NCBI GenBank assembly: GCA_032716605.1
Contig: CM064552.1
Coordinates: forward strand, 6,413,651-6,477,650
DNA: 64,000 nucleotides
Direction of reading: 5' to 3'
DNA from: Paralithodes platypus
Lineage: Eukaryota; Arthropoda; Malacostraca; Decapoda; Lithodidae
Position numbers and translations under genes: made by a program. Under the pieces are notes generated by a model. That model ran no database searches. It was not told the DNA's origin and saw only the letters and a list, made by a program, of their open reading frames with translations. Below, piece by piece: positions 1 through 13,800 of this stretch. Within the stretch, counting starts at the first letter, position 1, and each line of letters starts with the position of its first letter.

Positions 1-123
1 AAACATTCACAAACCCAAACTGCCACTAAACATGCCAATAGAAAAACGTTGCACGCACACACACACAACTGAACAGGGCGGGCAGAGATGCAGGTGTGTC
101 ACACGTGTAGGCCTAGGCGCCAC

Positions 124-262
124 TGTGTCTAGTGCGGGTGTGGAGTTGTGGACATATAGTGCGGGTGTGGACGTGTCTAGTGCGGTTGTGGACGTATTTA
201 TTAGGCCTACGGGTGTGGAAGTATTTAGTGCAGATGTGGACGTGTCTCGTGTGGGTGTGGCG
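124..262. repeat. Imperfect ~21-bp minisatellite
   Basis: About six degenerate copies of a unit like TAGTGCGGGTGTGGACGTGT. Open frames through it on both strands are low-complexity and not genes. Confidence 0.8.
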
Positions 263-430
263 TGTAGGGTGATAGTGCAAAGTAACAGGCAGCAGCTGAC
301 GGCTACTGCCAACACTGTGTCACACGCACCACCACAGTGTACGCACATACATACAAACACCCCCACACACACCCGACCATACCGTCAGACGCGCCGCTAG
401 CCCAGGCGCCAGGCCCCGCGAAACTGCAAC

Positions 431-517
431 ACAACCTAAGCCAAACTAGCTCTACAACCTAAGCCAAACTAGCTCTACAACCTAAGCAAAAACTGCTCTA
501 CAACCTAAGCCAAACTG
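431..517. repeat. ~24-bp tandem repeat
   Basis: Nearly four copies of CAACCTAAGCCAAACTAGCT plus CTA, the third with small changes. Confidence 0.9.
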
Positions 518-689
518 CAGCCGAATCCATGCAATAGTTTCGGAGATATCGGCGTTTGAATGCAAATTATTAGCGCCGCGGCGAAATTACCCTGTCTTAC
601 CCTACAGTATGTATTGTTTGTCTTTCTATCCCTACCTATCTACCTATCTATATCCATCTTTTGGGTCATATATTCTAAAGACCTAATTA

Positions 690-805
690 TAATGTAAAAC
701 TTGCAAAATAAACAAACCAAAACTTTAGACGAACACAGTAAAAAGACAAAACAACTTATCAAAATCGATGTGGAAATAACGCTTAGGCAAAATAATAATT
801 TAAAA
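690..805 (-). repeat. Repeat L, terminal module
   Basis: Reverse copy of the module ending GTTTGCAAGTTTTACATT that closes the longer L repeats at 4735, 7468 and 24655. Diverged and truncated. The rest of 520-1390 shows no recognisable gene. Confidence 0.7.
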
Positions 806-1377
806 AATAAAAGAACACAGATGGACTACTACAGACAATAGAAACCTAAAGATGGAGGTAGGTAGAGAACCAGGTGCAGGGATTAGATTCAATGGTTGCT
901 GTGGGTGGGATAAAGAACAGGCTAATATACGGCCGGTTAGAGTGGAAACAAAAGTTTGGGAGTGGTCTTTGTCCAGCAGTAGGCCTACACTAACTCAGGC
1001 TGATGATAATGTTCCTGCTTGTCCCTAATCCTCATGCAAATTGGAGTAACTTTTTTTTCCTGTAGAGCTTTGAATACAGCCACTTCTCAAATGACTGGAT
1101 CCTAACCTCCAACAATAAGCTACAGCACCTACATAATCACCAAACATTATAACTATCCTAGAGTAACCCTGCCCCATTGACTTGATCCCAACCTCAACTG
1201 GAAGAGAAATAATATATTGATTACGATTAACTAGTGGGGCAGAGGAGTATCAGAAACCATAATCTTGAAATAATCATGAGAGGACAAACGAGGAGCAGTT
1301 TCATAAATCCTAATTAGGCTAAGATTAAAGTACAGTTAAAGATTTTTGCTAGTTCTAACTCCTTGACTATAGTAGGT

Positions 1378-1383
1378 TTTATT
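1378..1383 (-). promoter_or_regulatory. Candidate IARS1 polyadenylation signal
   Basis: Minus-strand AATAAA about 266 nt after the IARS1 stop codon. Position is reasonable, but the surrounding DNA is AT-rich and a chance match is possible. Confidence 0.35.
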
Positions 1384-1397
1384 TCAGGTGATGGTAA

Positions 1398-1600
1398 ATT
1401 GAATCCCTTAGCAACTGATTTCTCGACACTTAATGGATAAATACGAATCTACTACAGTATGTCTAAGTAACGTATTAATGCCAAGTTTTCATAATTAACA
1501 AAAAAATTTGCTATAAAATCAACGGAATAGGCTCTAAGGAACCAAGATAGTAACATAGCAATTTACCATCAGCTGGAAAAAATAGACTATCACTTCCAAG
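1398..1600 (+). repeat. Dispersed repeat H, copy 1
   Basis: Similar over its length to 55738-55935 (shared CCCTTAGCAACTGA, TTTTCATAATTAAC, CTCAGCTGGAA-like blocks). Lies in the likely IARS1 3' UTR or just beyond. Class unknown. Confidence 0.7.
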
Positions 1601-1648
1601 TAAGCAAGTACACTCACCCACGAGAACAATGAACTAAAGGTGACATGG

Positions 1649-1868
1649 TCAAACGTAGAGCGTACTGCCGGCGAGCTTGGCCAGGCTGTTGCCATTAATA
1701 TGAAGCTGCTGTGTCTTGGCAGGGTCAGTAAAGACACGAGGGGTTGATGGTAGACTTAACACTGTCTGAAGTAGTGATGTAAACGCTCCACCACTCAGAA
1801 CACCGGACCCACAGGGGTTCTCTAATAGTAGACAACCTTTTTTACCACCACCTTCAACATTCACAAAC
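1649..1868 (-). CDS. IARS1: IARS1 exon 15 (residues 1206-1278 and stop)
   Basis: Second C-terminal repeat: [17 protein letters not shown] to [11 protein letters not shown], then TGA. It aligns with the last LLLENPxG repeat of animal IARS1 (the appended region often called UNE-I, linked to the multisynthetase complex in vertebrates). Acceptor ATTAACAG. Confidence 0.93.
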
Positions 1869-4800
1869 CTGTTAATAAAAATAATACTGTAGTAATAATC
1901 GTTCAAATATCAATTAATATTTCCTTAAAACTTAGAAATATAAGTAAATATTAATGTAGCTACATCCAATATTAATATTATATGCTTCAAATTCTAGCAT
2001 TTCAATCAATCATCAAAGATAGAAAAGTAGGTACCGTAACATAACATTTTGAAGTGACAAAATTACACGCTCTCTCTCTCTCCACTTACTTGCTGTACGG
2101 CTTAACAGCAGATGTGCCCACTGGAACCCTGTTTTTAGAGTAGGTAATAACCAGTGTCTTCCCGGCCAGTGAAGCCACGGGTGTGTTGGTATTCAGTGGC
2201 TTCCTCGCTGTGTGAAGCTGGGCGTGGTCAAGGGGGAAGCCAAAGATCCGCCGCGCCTCCTCTAGGATCTGACGGGTGGAGGTGACAACAGGGCTCCCCC
2301 GGGGGTTCTCCAGTAGCAGGGTGGCACTACAGCTTGTTGACCCAAACCTTGGGGGACCATCTAGTATTATATTTACCCAGGGGCATGACACTCCTTCACT
2401 GCTGGATGCTACCCCACCAACGGACACTTCAGTACTTTGTCCAGAGGTCCAGCCCTTGCAGAAACCTTTGGTGATGACCAGCTTCAGGTTGAATTCCTTG
2501 ATTTTGAACATCTCCTCGATGAGCACATTAGAGCTGTCCTTCTGGGAGACCGGTTTATAGGGCGTCTTAGTTGAAGTTTCAATGTATTCTGAATGTGAGA
2601 TGACAATGCGTGCAAGCTCGCTGTTCTCCTCTTCCACATTATACCAGACTGTAACTTCATCCGTGGGTACCAGTTTGGCCTTTTTCCTTAGTTTCTGGAC
2701 CCTATTTACAACTTCTCTTGCCAAACCTTCGTCAAGCATTTCCCGAGATGGTGTTATGTCAAGGAGGATGAGAGCTGTGTTATCAGCGTGGGCCTCGTAC
2801 TTGGAAGATAGCTCTGCCGCCTTTTCCCCACTGAAGGAGTATTTCACATTAAGGTCGGCCGCATCAATGGTGTGTCCTAGAATCTCGATTGACCCAGTGT
2901 TGAGCATCTTCTGGATCTCAACATCAGTGAGCTCCCCGACTTTCTGCTGAACCTTCTTAACATCACCCTTGAGTCTGGCTCCGAGGACTTTGAAGTTCAT
3001 ATCTGCCCTAAGTGCCACCCCGTATTTCTGCTTGTCCGTGGAGATGGTGACACTCTTAACATTGAGTTCCTCCTTGATATAACTCTCTAGACGCAACACA
3101 TCGTCTAAGATCTTCTGGTCCTTGTGGATAACAACCACCTCGGGAAGCGGGTACTTGACGGGACTGTTGACCTTGTCACGGAGGTAACGTCCTAACTCCA
3201 CCACACTCTGCAGGACTCCCACACAGTCTTCTATGTCCTGACAGATCAGGTGTTCCATTGGCTGCGGCACTGAGAGGTAGTGCACTGACCCGGTGTCTCC
3301 CTGGAGGGTAACAAACATTTAATCAGCAATATTAAATAAGTTAAAATGATTGAAAGGTTTTGCAAGGGCGTGTAATTTCTTCAACAATATCAATTGTATG
3401 AAAAACTGAACAAATATAATTCTAATAGCATGAATTTAAATAAAAAGTAGTTAAAGGATCAAGTGGTGATAGCTCACAATAGGTAGAGACATGAGTTGTT
3501 AAAAGGTAAGGTGAGGCATACAAGGAATTTGGATGACCTAATAAATCTCAGGACATTTTCATTTGTAATTAGGTTAAGCTATAAAACAATATTTATAATT
3601 TTTGTTGAAAATACATAAACAAAGCTCAGTGTTTTACTGATGAATATGTATGATGATAATGAAGTGTTTTTATAGTAGCCTACTAAATATATTTTTATAA
3701 AATACACAAGAGTATACATAAAGTACAAGTTTAAAGACCACTTCATCCACAGAGTATGGTTTTAGTCATTACTGTTGTTGTTGTTGTTGTTGTTCCCCAA
3801 GCTGCCTGGCCGAACAGCCCAAAGGCCCCGAGCAAGGCCAAGGCCATAACCGAGCGCCCCCACAGAACCCTCCCTGCCTACCACAATAAAGCCTGGGTGA
3901 CCGAAGCCACTCCATGGCGGGGAGCTGAGGAGGGTGCGGAAACGCCCGGGAAACCAAAGTCCCACCCAGGGCCCTGTGCCCCTCAGCAATTATGAAGAGA
4001 AAGTTGAGGGGCAAAGGAAAAATGTGACGCTTTGGCTTCCAATCTTGGTAGATTGGGAGGTCAATCCACGGAAAAGACGCCGTCACTTAAGATCTAGGAA
4101 ATACATAAGTAAAAGGAACAGTCGGAGTAAGCTATGGGTATGGCAGAGATCGCTCAGTTCTCACTCTGATAGACCAGCCCATCACCATATGACTAGAACC
4201 CAATCCTCTCAGCATCAGCTAGGAAAGGCCCTAGAAAGCCGCCTTTGGCGGGGGGATAGCTCCCCTATTTCAACCCCTTTCGGGGTTGGGCACCCGCCCA
4301 TTACTGTAGTACAGTATAATAAAGACTTGACACAATACTGCCCCATCATGTAATCACAGTGGTCAATGTTGGTATAGTGCTAACAGTGTCTCAGCAAGAT
4401 TCTACCAAGTCCCCCTGAAGCACTTGCACCTGGCGAATCCGCACCACACTAGCCTTAACTGTGCTACAATAAGGCAGTAACAAGAAATCATCGTAACTGC
4501 TACAGAGGCTGACTGCACCACCGAAGCGGTGGGGTCGCCGCATCCCTACGCCAGATAGAGAAAGGCCGACTTGTGCCAGTGTGTTGTGAGAGTAAACATT
4601 AAAGAACCATGGGGCACACCGTTATGGCCCCACTGCCTTCGCCAGTCTCAGGAAAAAATATAGAAATAAGAATGATGAAAAAGGTAAAGTCAGAACTGGC
4701 TATGGGTAAATAGGTATTATTTCTTTCATAGGACAGTCCTTAATATTTGTATTTTTTACTATTGTTAATGTCTTGTCATGTTGCAAATTTGATTTTAAAT

Positions 4801-7800
4801 AATATTTTGACATTTAACATGTAGTTTCTTTATTCATGCAGAGTTTAGTAAAATTTGCCAGAACGTCCCGGACTTCCCAAACTTGACTACTTCCTTTAAC
4901 GTGACGATAGTGCGTTGTTATATGTGCGATTGGTTTGCTTGGGAAACAGATTAACTTGCTCATGTAGTGATGTACACCCTATGTGGTGGATTGTGTTCTT
5001 TTATTTAATAATTTTCATTTTAGTAAGCGTTGTTTCCACATAGCGATTTTGATAATTTAATTTGACTTTATATTGTCCTTGTCCCAATTTTGGTTTGTTT
5101 AGTTTGCAAGTTTTACATTTTAAATTGTATGTATATTCATACCTTCATACTGTGTGTTCAAACTCTGTGTGTCCAGGCATTTTGGCTCGAACGTCCCTTG
5201 ATTTTGGCCCTGTCACTCTTTCAACTATGGGGGAGGCACTCGCTATAGGCAGTTCTGCCTTTTGCCTCCCTCAATCACATAGAGAGAAAAAAAAAAAAAA
5301 AAAAAAACAAAAAAAAAACTTACCTCATCATTTTCCTGGCAGCATACATAAATACAGCATAGCTATAGTACAAAATCATAAGTGGTGCATCCCTCTAAAT
5401 TTTACATGGAGTCACATAACTAAACACTGTACTTAGCATTTTTTCAGCAATTATGACCTACCGGTACAGTTATGTTGTACAAGAATTCAAACATGTTATA
5501 ACAATCTAACTTTACACTAGTTGCCAATACAGAAACATAGGAAACCCAAAATTGTGCTAGAATAAGCTGCCAATTAAATGTTTACATGATTATGCCTCAA
5601 CTTTATGGCGTGTAATACAAAAAAAAAATATATATATATATATACATGTACAGTCAGGTCTCGATATACACGATTAATTCGTATCTTGTACACTCGCTCC
5701 AAGAAGTATCTGCACCCCTCCGCCGATTATCTGGTGTGTACAGCTTGATAGGGTTGGCACCTCTGCATGCAACTATATCCATGTGTCAGAGAGGATCGTC
5801 TCTGACGCATGGATATAGTTGCAGGCAGAGGTGCCAACCCTACCAAGCTGTACACACCAGATGATCAGCGGAGGGGTGCAGATACTTCTGGAGTGAGTGT
5901 ACATGCAGTGTACAGTATATCAAAACCGTGTATTAGAAATAACAGGCCTTATGGGAATTAATTCAATTCGTTCCAGGCACTTTCTCAAAGGCCCCTATTT
6001 GAGCCTTTAGCCTACCTTAAGCCGACATTATACCACCAACAAAAACATAGTTGCGTGTAAGGCAGGCAATAACATCAATAAGAACTGTTTTGGACCAGCT
6101 ACCGACCTATTTGTGTGTCAAGCACGCAATATTCTACAACGTAAACAAACCACACTCTATGTTTTGTGTCGTTTGCTACGATCCGCGCGGTGCGGAAAAT
6201 CCGGCGCCGACCCGAAGTTGCAGCAGGACCCTCGTCGCCCGCAAATGTCCGCATACTGTATATACGTTTTTTTTCCGTGTTGTGGCCGACTTTGGAATTT
6301 TGGGGGTTCTATCTATCTATCTATCTATCTATCTATATGCTCAGGCCCAATCCCCACTTTTCCTATTTTTTTATTTTTTATTTTCCTCTATTTTATTTTT
6401 TTATTTTATTTTTATTTTCTTGGGAGTGGCCGACTCAAGACAGAGCAAGAACAGGAAAACACAAATCATAAGACAAAACAGCAAACAAACACAGACAAAA
6501 CACAACATTCACACACATCTAGGTCACCCAGGAGGATACCCAGAGACCAGGGTCACCAAGGTCGCTCCAGCACTCCCCCGGCCCCCGACCACCCGGAGAG
6601 GCTCCGATCTCGGCTGGCAGACATGCAGCGGAGCCAAAGCCACAAGCCCGCCCACCACACTTCGAGGCGCACCCTTCATATTAATCGTCTCCCCGGGCCA
6701 GGCGCCTGATGGACTATTATCTAGTCCAACTTGCACCCGACCCCTTCCCCCAAATGACCACGTGTTCACAAGCATTCTCCATTCATTCCTGTTTATTACC
6801 ACTTCCTTTGCCTGATCTATAGTCATTCCTCTATCATCCAAAGCTTGTCTTACACAGTCTCTCCATCTCAAAAGGGGTCTTCCTGCCCTTCTATCTGACT
6901 CATATATTCTCTTTGTAAGCCTTTCATCTCCCATTCGTTCAACATGACCATACCAGCTCAGCACCCTTCTGTCCACTCTGGCTGACAAATGTTCCTGCTG
7001 CCCCACTCTCCTACGTATCTCTTCATTCCTCAATCCGTCTTGGGGTTACCGTGTCCAAACGAATCCGTGAATACGAAACGCGTGTATATCGAGACCTGAC
7101 TGTACTATACTCTGGATATACTCTTCGCTAAATACCACTAGCCATATTTAAATTTACATTTTCCCGATAATCTATGCAACACTAAATGATCAATAGCATT
7201 TATTTAAAACAATAATAACAAAATCTTTATTGTGTTGAGGGGGTAGTGGTTATTTTTTGGTCTACCTTACCTACCTTGAGTATACCTTGAGTTGTTTCTA
7301 TTTTATATAAACACATATAAGGAGAAGGATTTTATTGACAACGTTTCGCAGATAGCTTCTTCAGGTCACTAACAGAAACTAGGTCTTTGGACGCCTTAAA
7401 TATCATATTAGTGACCTGAAGAAGCTATCTGCGAAACGTTGTCAATAAAGTGCTCCTCCTCATTAAAATGTAAAACTTGCAAACTAAACAAACCAAAATT
7501 GGGACAAGGACAATATAAAGTCAAATTAAATTATCAAAATCGCTATGTGGAAACAACGCTTACTAAAATGAAAATTATTAAATAAAAGAACACAATCCAC
7601 CACATAGGGTGTACATCACTACATGAGCAAGTTAATCTGTTTCCCAAGCAAACCAATCGCACATATAACAACGCACTATCGTCACGTTAAAGGAAGTAGT
7701 CAAGTTTGGGAAGTCCGGGACGTTCTGGCAAATTTTACTAAACTCTGCATGAATAAAGAAACTACATGTTAAATGTCAAAATATTATTTAAAATCAAATT

Positions 7801-10800
7801 TGCAACATGACAAGACATTAACAATAGTAAAAAATACAAATATTGATAAGATATCTATACTATTACAAAATAATGTATAAAATACAGTACAGCACTCACT
7901 AACGATAGTGCTATCGGGTAGGTACCTGTAAGCATAGCATGCCTCAAGTGACCCCTATCAATAACTACCCTACAAATAACCTACATTTATAGCACAAATA
8001 AACTAAGGAAATCGCAAAAGTAAGCAATTGATACTATCGACAATGAATACATATAATATAAAGAGAAATAATTGCAAAATATGAAGTAACAACAGATTTA
8101 AACAAAGAGTACTCTTTTAACAAGAACAATAAATTTAAAAAATCATCAATATTAATAATAATAATAATAATAATAGAAAAAGAAAAAGATAAACAATAAA
8201 TACAGACAAAAAGTAAGCAGAGGTTATACAAGAAACTTCATGTGTGTTTATATTAATTCTGTCAACTTTTCTAAGTTATTTCAACAATCTATTTTAGTTT
8301 CTTTGGCAGACTTCTATCAAGCTTAAAAAAAAACCCCTAGACCCCCGTTCAAGATAAATTTAAAAAAAAATTGGTAAAAAAATTCCCGGCTGAAGGCCGC
8401 TTCCTCCTAGAATTATCGCTGGCCAGGAAAAAATTGACACCTAAATGACACAAAAGCTTTTTACTGTACTGTATATTGATAAAGAAATGGGACGAAAGGT
8501 CTAAAAAAAAGCCAAACTAATGGAATAAACGTTTTAAAATCTCAAAGCTAATGGGACTAAAAAGGAGGGAGAAAAATCAACTACCTTCCCCTTAAATGAA
8601 CTTCCTAATATTAAAGTGTCTGGAACTGACCTTGCCCAGTGCCTCCGGCTTGAGGACCCTACGGAGGTTCTGGAACATGGTCTCTGTGATGAATGGTGTG
8701 AAGGGTGCCATCACTCGCACCATGGAGAGTAGGACCGAGTACAGTGTCTCCAGGGCCCTCAGACAGTCCTCCCGCCCGGTGTCACCCTTCAGTCTCCGTC
8801 GGTTAAATCTCACGTACCAATTGGTCAGGTTGTCCACGAACTTGACGAGGCGTGGGGTGACGGTATAGAGGCGGTAGGCAGCCATCTCCTGGTGTACGAA
8901 GGAGAGGAGGGACTGGGTGAAGGACAGTAGCCATCGGTCCATCACATTGCTTGACACTCCCACTACGCTCTCGTCAAATTTAAATGACTCACCCTGATCC
9001 TTCTCAAACCTGTAAGAAAATCACAAGGTGAGAAATGCTTCATCCTACTCATTCAACAAGGTAAATACATACCGGTATCATAATCTCAAAGATGAAACCT
9101 AAACAATTAAGATAAAATTAATGCTGATCACAATGTAACAAATTGAAACTAAAATCATGACAACAAAACCATTAAGAAGATAAGTTATACTGCTGCTGTT
9201 AATAAACGTGCAAAGGAATGCAATACAGTACTGAATAATAATAATAATGGATGATACTAACAATAGATGTACATCGTCTGAATTTGTATTTTGTTTGTTG
9301 TGTTGTGTTGTGTTGTCCCTATTCTGGCTCTGTCTTGAGTCTGCCACCCCCAGGTATGGGGTATGTTCCTGAGTATATACAGTACATACATACATACATA
9401 CTAACAATAATGTGTGTTTGGTTGGTTGTTATAAAGGCCAACAGTGGATCCTTGAGTGTTACTTGAGGAACCAACTTACACATATGATACTAAGGATCAG
9501 TCTGTTATCATACTGACAGCCTGAGTTACCATGAGGGCAGGAATGTGATGTGGTTAAAGGTAGTACAGTATATCAGTAATCCAGGTGCCATAAGGCTAAC
9601 AGACCTCCCTAGTCTGAGTAGATTATCTTTAACATCGTTCTTAACACCAATAACCCCCCAAATGAAATTAATAAAAGCATGTGATCCTCCCAGGATTCGA
9701 ACCTAGGATATCACATACAGAACTAGCACGCTCTAACCATTACACCATCAAGACAGTTAAGGTTCAACCCATGACCACAATTAATATCCATTTATCGAAT
9801 ACTGGATATCAATCTAATTATGTACTGGACCCAACTGCACTATGAATAGCCTAATGCTTATGCGAGAGCAAAGAAAACAAATTTGGGTACAGATCTCAAA
9901 GGACTGACCTCGCTATGAAATATCCCTGAACCTATTGATATAATTTTTTCAGATTTTCCTACCTCCTAGATGGGTTACCTGATATGGCAAACAATCTTAA
10001 CATGTCCTTTCCAATCACTTCTTTTATTCACCTCTTACAACATACAATAGTTAAATAAGAAGTATCCACTATGCTATGTGACCCTTATCCCCAGGGGGAA
10101 ATATATGTTGATACATTTCTGAACGGACTGTATTTGCACCTTAATAATTACTGTACTGTATATACTTTCCTTAACAAATACGGAAAGCAAAGAATAAAAA
10201 ATCTTGCAAATATAACAATGCAGATAAAGATAGGCCTACCACAACTACTATGATACATTTTTTTGTTATGCAGTGTTTAACGCCGTACACTCCCTGCTAC
10301 TAAAGGTGGTGAATTGTGAGTGAAAGTATCACAATGTAACAACATTAAAATGAAAAAGGTATGTATGTATATACAGTACAGTACTGAGGCACATAACATA
10401 GCTGGGGGTGGCCGACTCGAGATAAGAGCCCAAACAGGGACAACATAACACAACATAAAATAACAAAATACAAATTCACACATATCTAGCAGGCAGACAC
10501 GCAGCGGAGCACACCACAATGCCCGCCTATCTCACATCCAGGCATGACCCTTCAAATACACTGGCTCCCCAGGCCAGGCGCCTGACGGACTTTTATCTAG
10601 TCCAACTGGCGCCCGACCCCCTCTCCCAACGACCGTGTTATCACTCATCTATTCATAAGCATTCTCCATTCATTCTTATTTATTACCACTTCTCTTGCTT
10701 GTTCTAATGTCATCCCTCTACCTTCCAACGCTTGTACTACACCTTCTCTCAACCGAGGTCTTCCTATCCCTCTACCTCCCCTTGTATCTGACTCATATAC

Positions 10801-13800
10801 TCTCATTGTACAGCCTTTCATCTCCTATTCGCTCAACATATCCATACCAGCACAGCACCCTTCTGTCCACTCTGGCCGACAAGGGTTCCTGCTGTCTCAC
10901 TCTCCTATGTACCTCTTCATTCCTCAATCTGTCTCTACGCGTCACTCTACACATACTCCTCAAGCAGTTCATCTCCATCACATCCAAATTTTGTCTCTCT
11001 TGTACATTCAGAGACTATGTCTCAGCCCCATACATCACTGTTGGTACAACTATCCCTTGATACATTGCACTTTTTGCTTACATTCTGAGATTTCTCACCT
11101 TCCAAATACTTCCCATTGCTCTGAAAACTTTCCTTCCTTCACATACACTCTGTCTTACCTCCATTTCCACCACTGCATCCCTACTTATCACTTCTCCCAG
11201 ATATTTAAAACATTCCACTTGTTCCAGTATTTCCCCATCCAGCGGCACCAGCATCCTACGAGCACCAGTATTACACACCATAACTTTACTTTTATTGACA
11301 TTGACCCTCAGCTTCCTCCTCCCACATACAAAACCAAACTCTTTTACTACTCGCTGCAGCTTCTCCTCAGAATCCGTCACCAATGCTATCTATCTTATCT
11401 ATATACTCTGGCACATACCCCATTTTATTTTAATTAATTTTGAGGGTGGCTGACTCACTCGAGACAGAGCCCGAACAGGGACAACACAACACAACAAAAT
11501 GATGTAATAAATATATTTAAAATGAAAAAGATAATATTCAATTTATTAATACTGTATATACAATGATCTAATGAAAATAAGAAACTGCTGATAGTGGTGA
11601 TGAACATGACACAAAATACCATAATTTGACTGACCTTTGAACTTGCTGCACAAAGAAGCGGTAAGCATTGAGCCAGGGGATGAACACCTCCTTCAGCAGA
11701 CCGAATACATCGGACTCCTTGAAACGCAGGTTCTCCCCACGGACGCAGGGGCTGAAAAAACATATATATTGTAAGGGCTCTGGCAAACTATAAGATCAGA
11801 AAATGCATAATAGGCATAGCTTTGAGTAATGATAGGTAGGATTCCGGATCACAACTTAAAAGATTAGAAAAAGGTATAAACAAATCACTCTAGTGAACTT
11901 GACAAACAGGTATTATTATTAACTCAAGAACCCCAAGTTACCTGTTAGTGAGGTAGAGTCTGATGGCGTCAGCTCCGTATTTGTTAACAATTTCCATGGG
12001 GTCAGGATAGTTCTTCTTGCGCTTGCTCATCTTCTGTCCATCCTCGGCCAACACCAGACCATTGGCGATGAGGTTCTTGAAGGGTGCCTTGCCGTACAGT
12101 GCCGTGGAGATCACCAGTAGGGTATAGAACCACCCTCTGGTCTGGTCGATACCTTCTGCGATGAAGTCCGCAGGGAAGCACTCTTCAAACTCTCGCTTGT
12201 TCTCGAATGGATAGTGAACCTGGGATCGCAAAGAATATTAAGACATAGGTAACTTAAGCGACTGACTAGAGTAGTAGAGAGACTGCAAAACATACTGTAA
12301 GAGTAGGCTGGGTAGCATGCAGTACAGCCAACAGGTGAACTAGGTTGACACATTTTAACATGGACAAGGCCTTCAACATTATTATCGTTATGAAAAAGTT
12401 GTTTAACCAAACCACTGATTTTCATGGGGAAACTTTCATTGGACTGGCTCAAAAGATTAGGTCAGAACTTGACATACATATCACAGCGTTGTAAAAATCA
12501 AACTATGGAGGACAGGGAACAGGAAGGAGAATTGGACAGAATATCAGCAAATAATTTAGTATCGAAGTAAACGCTATCAGCAAATACTTTAGTATCGAAG
12601 TAAACGCTATCAGCAAATACTTTAGTATCGAAGTAAACGGTAAGTTGTCTGGACTTAGTAGGATAATCAGTAAAGATATGGCGGATAGGAATAGGCTTGC
12701 GACATACAGTACATTCTTGAACAGCACCATAAGCGTGAGACATGAGATACCCATGAGTGAGACGGGAATAACTAAAACAAAGCCGAGTCAGGAGCACTTC
12801 AACCTGTCGATGAGATTGCATAAACGAGGGCCATAGATGGACAGGCCTTCAATAACATATACATATATACTGTAAATACACACATACATAACATTTTAAG
12901 ACTGAGTGCTCCACACATACGTGCAGTTTCAGTCTCTTGTCCTAATGGTGGCGTTCCAGGCAACCCTGTTAAGGGCTGCTTCACTTGTCAAGTTTTTGGA
13001 TTTGAGATCAGCACGTATCTAGGTAACTATAAATGTTCTACAAGGAACTGTCTTTTGTACTTTCTTCACCAAAAAAATAAATTGTACAAAGAGGGCATAT
13101 ACTGTTCTAGTAAGTTATGACTGACCTGAGTACTGTGTAAGGATATAGAAGAGTACTATTCCTGTAACTATGACTAACCTGATTATAAGAGTACTCTTCC
13201 AATAACTATGACTGACCTGAGCATATGGCATAGAGCCGGACTCGAACCAGCAATCGAAGACCTCTAAGATGCGTCTGAGGGGAGGCTGTCCAGGGCGTGC
13301 TGAAGGGATGGTGATGTGATCAATGTTGTCACGGTGGAGGTCCGTCACTTTCTCTCCAGACAGTTTCTCCAGCTCTGCGATGCTCCCAATGCACACCACC
13401 TAGATCAAAGGTAAATTGTCATGCACCTATCTGATTACTGAGCTGCTAGTTGGTTTTAGTAATGGAATATATGGTCAACTACTTAATAAAAACTATTGAT
13501 AGGTGATGAAATTTATCACCTGGTTACAATGAATTAATATAAATTATTTACTGTATGTTGTGATGAGATTGAGTGGTAAAGTTAGTACCTCAGTGAAGTC
13601 CTCGGAGACCCAGAGTGGTATGGGGGTGCCCCAGTAGCGGTTGCGACTTACTGCCCAGTCACGAGCATCTCTCAACCAGTTAGCAAACCTGAAGTCAAAA
13701 GTTGAGATTGTTAACACTTCAAAATGGGACGATGATGCAGTTTTTAACGCCATACTTTTCCTTGATTGACAGGGCAAGGACATGCCCTTGTAACAGAGGC

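Larger units (their letters stand above)
5651..7102. mobile_element. pogo/Tigger-like DNA transposon, non-autonomous, in IARS1 intron 13
   Basis: Terminal inverted repeats CAGTCAGGTCTCGATATACA at 5651 and its reverse complement ending at 7102, flanked by TA on both sides (5649-5650, 7103-7104). TIR style and TA duplication fit the pogo/Tigger branch of Tc1-mariner; no transposase seen. Contains a large palindrome (5690-5900) and an inserted LINE C fragment (6310-7032). Confidence 0.85.

Noticed and set aside
32..400. Overlapping ~120-codon frames on both strands at the left edge
   Set aside because: Driven by a GTG-rich minisatellite; mirror-image frames on both strands and no domain.
2086..3318. 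Reading IARS1 exon 14 as ending at the in-frame TAA after AAG
   Set aside because: AGCAA|GTAAGT is a consensus donor, and splicing to 1868 restores the second conserved C-terminal repeat and a normal protein end.
6051..6815. 254-codon plus-strand frame
   Set aside because: It is antisense to the LINE C fragment and the pogo-like element, with low-complexity Ile/Phe/Tyr runs.
9680..9755. Functional tRNA gene
   Set aside because: Box A and B are present but no acceptor stem closes, and the same head plus tail recurs elsewhere, so it is a SINE.
10695..11437. Plus-strand frames of 121 and 176 codons
   Set aside because: Antisense shadows of LINE C, whose minus-strand frame carries the recognisable RT sequence.
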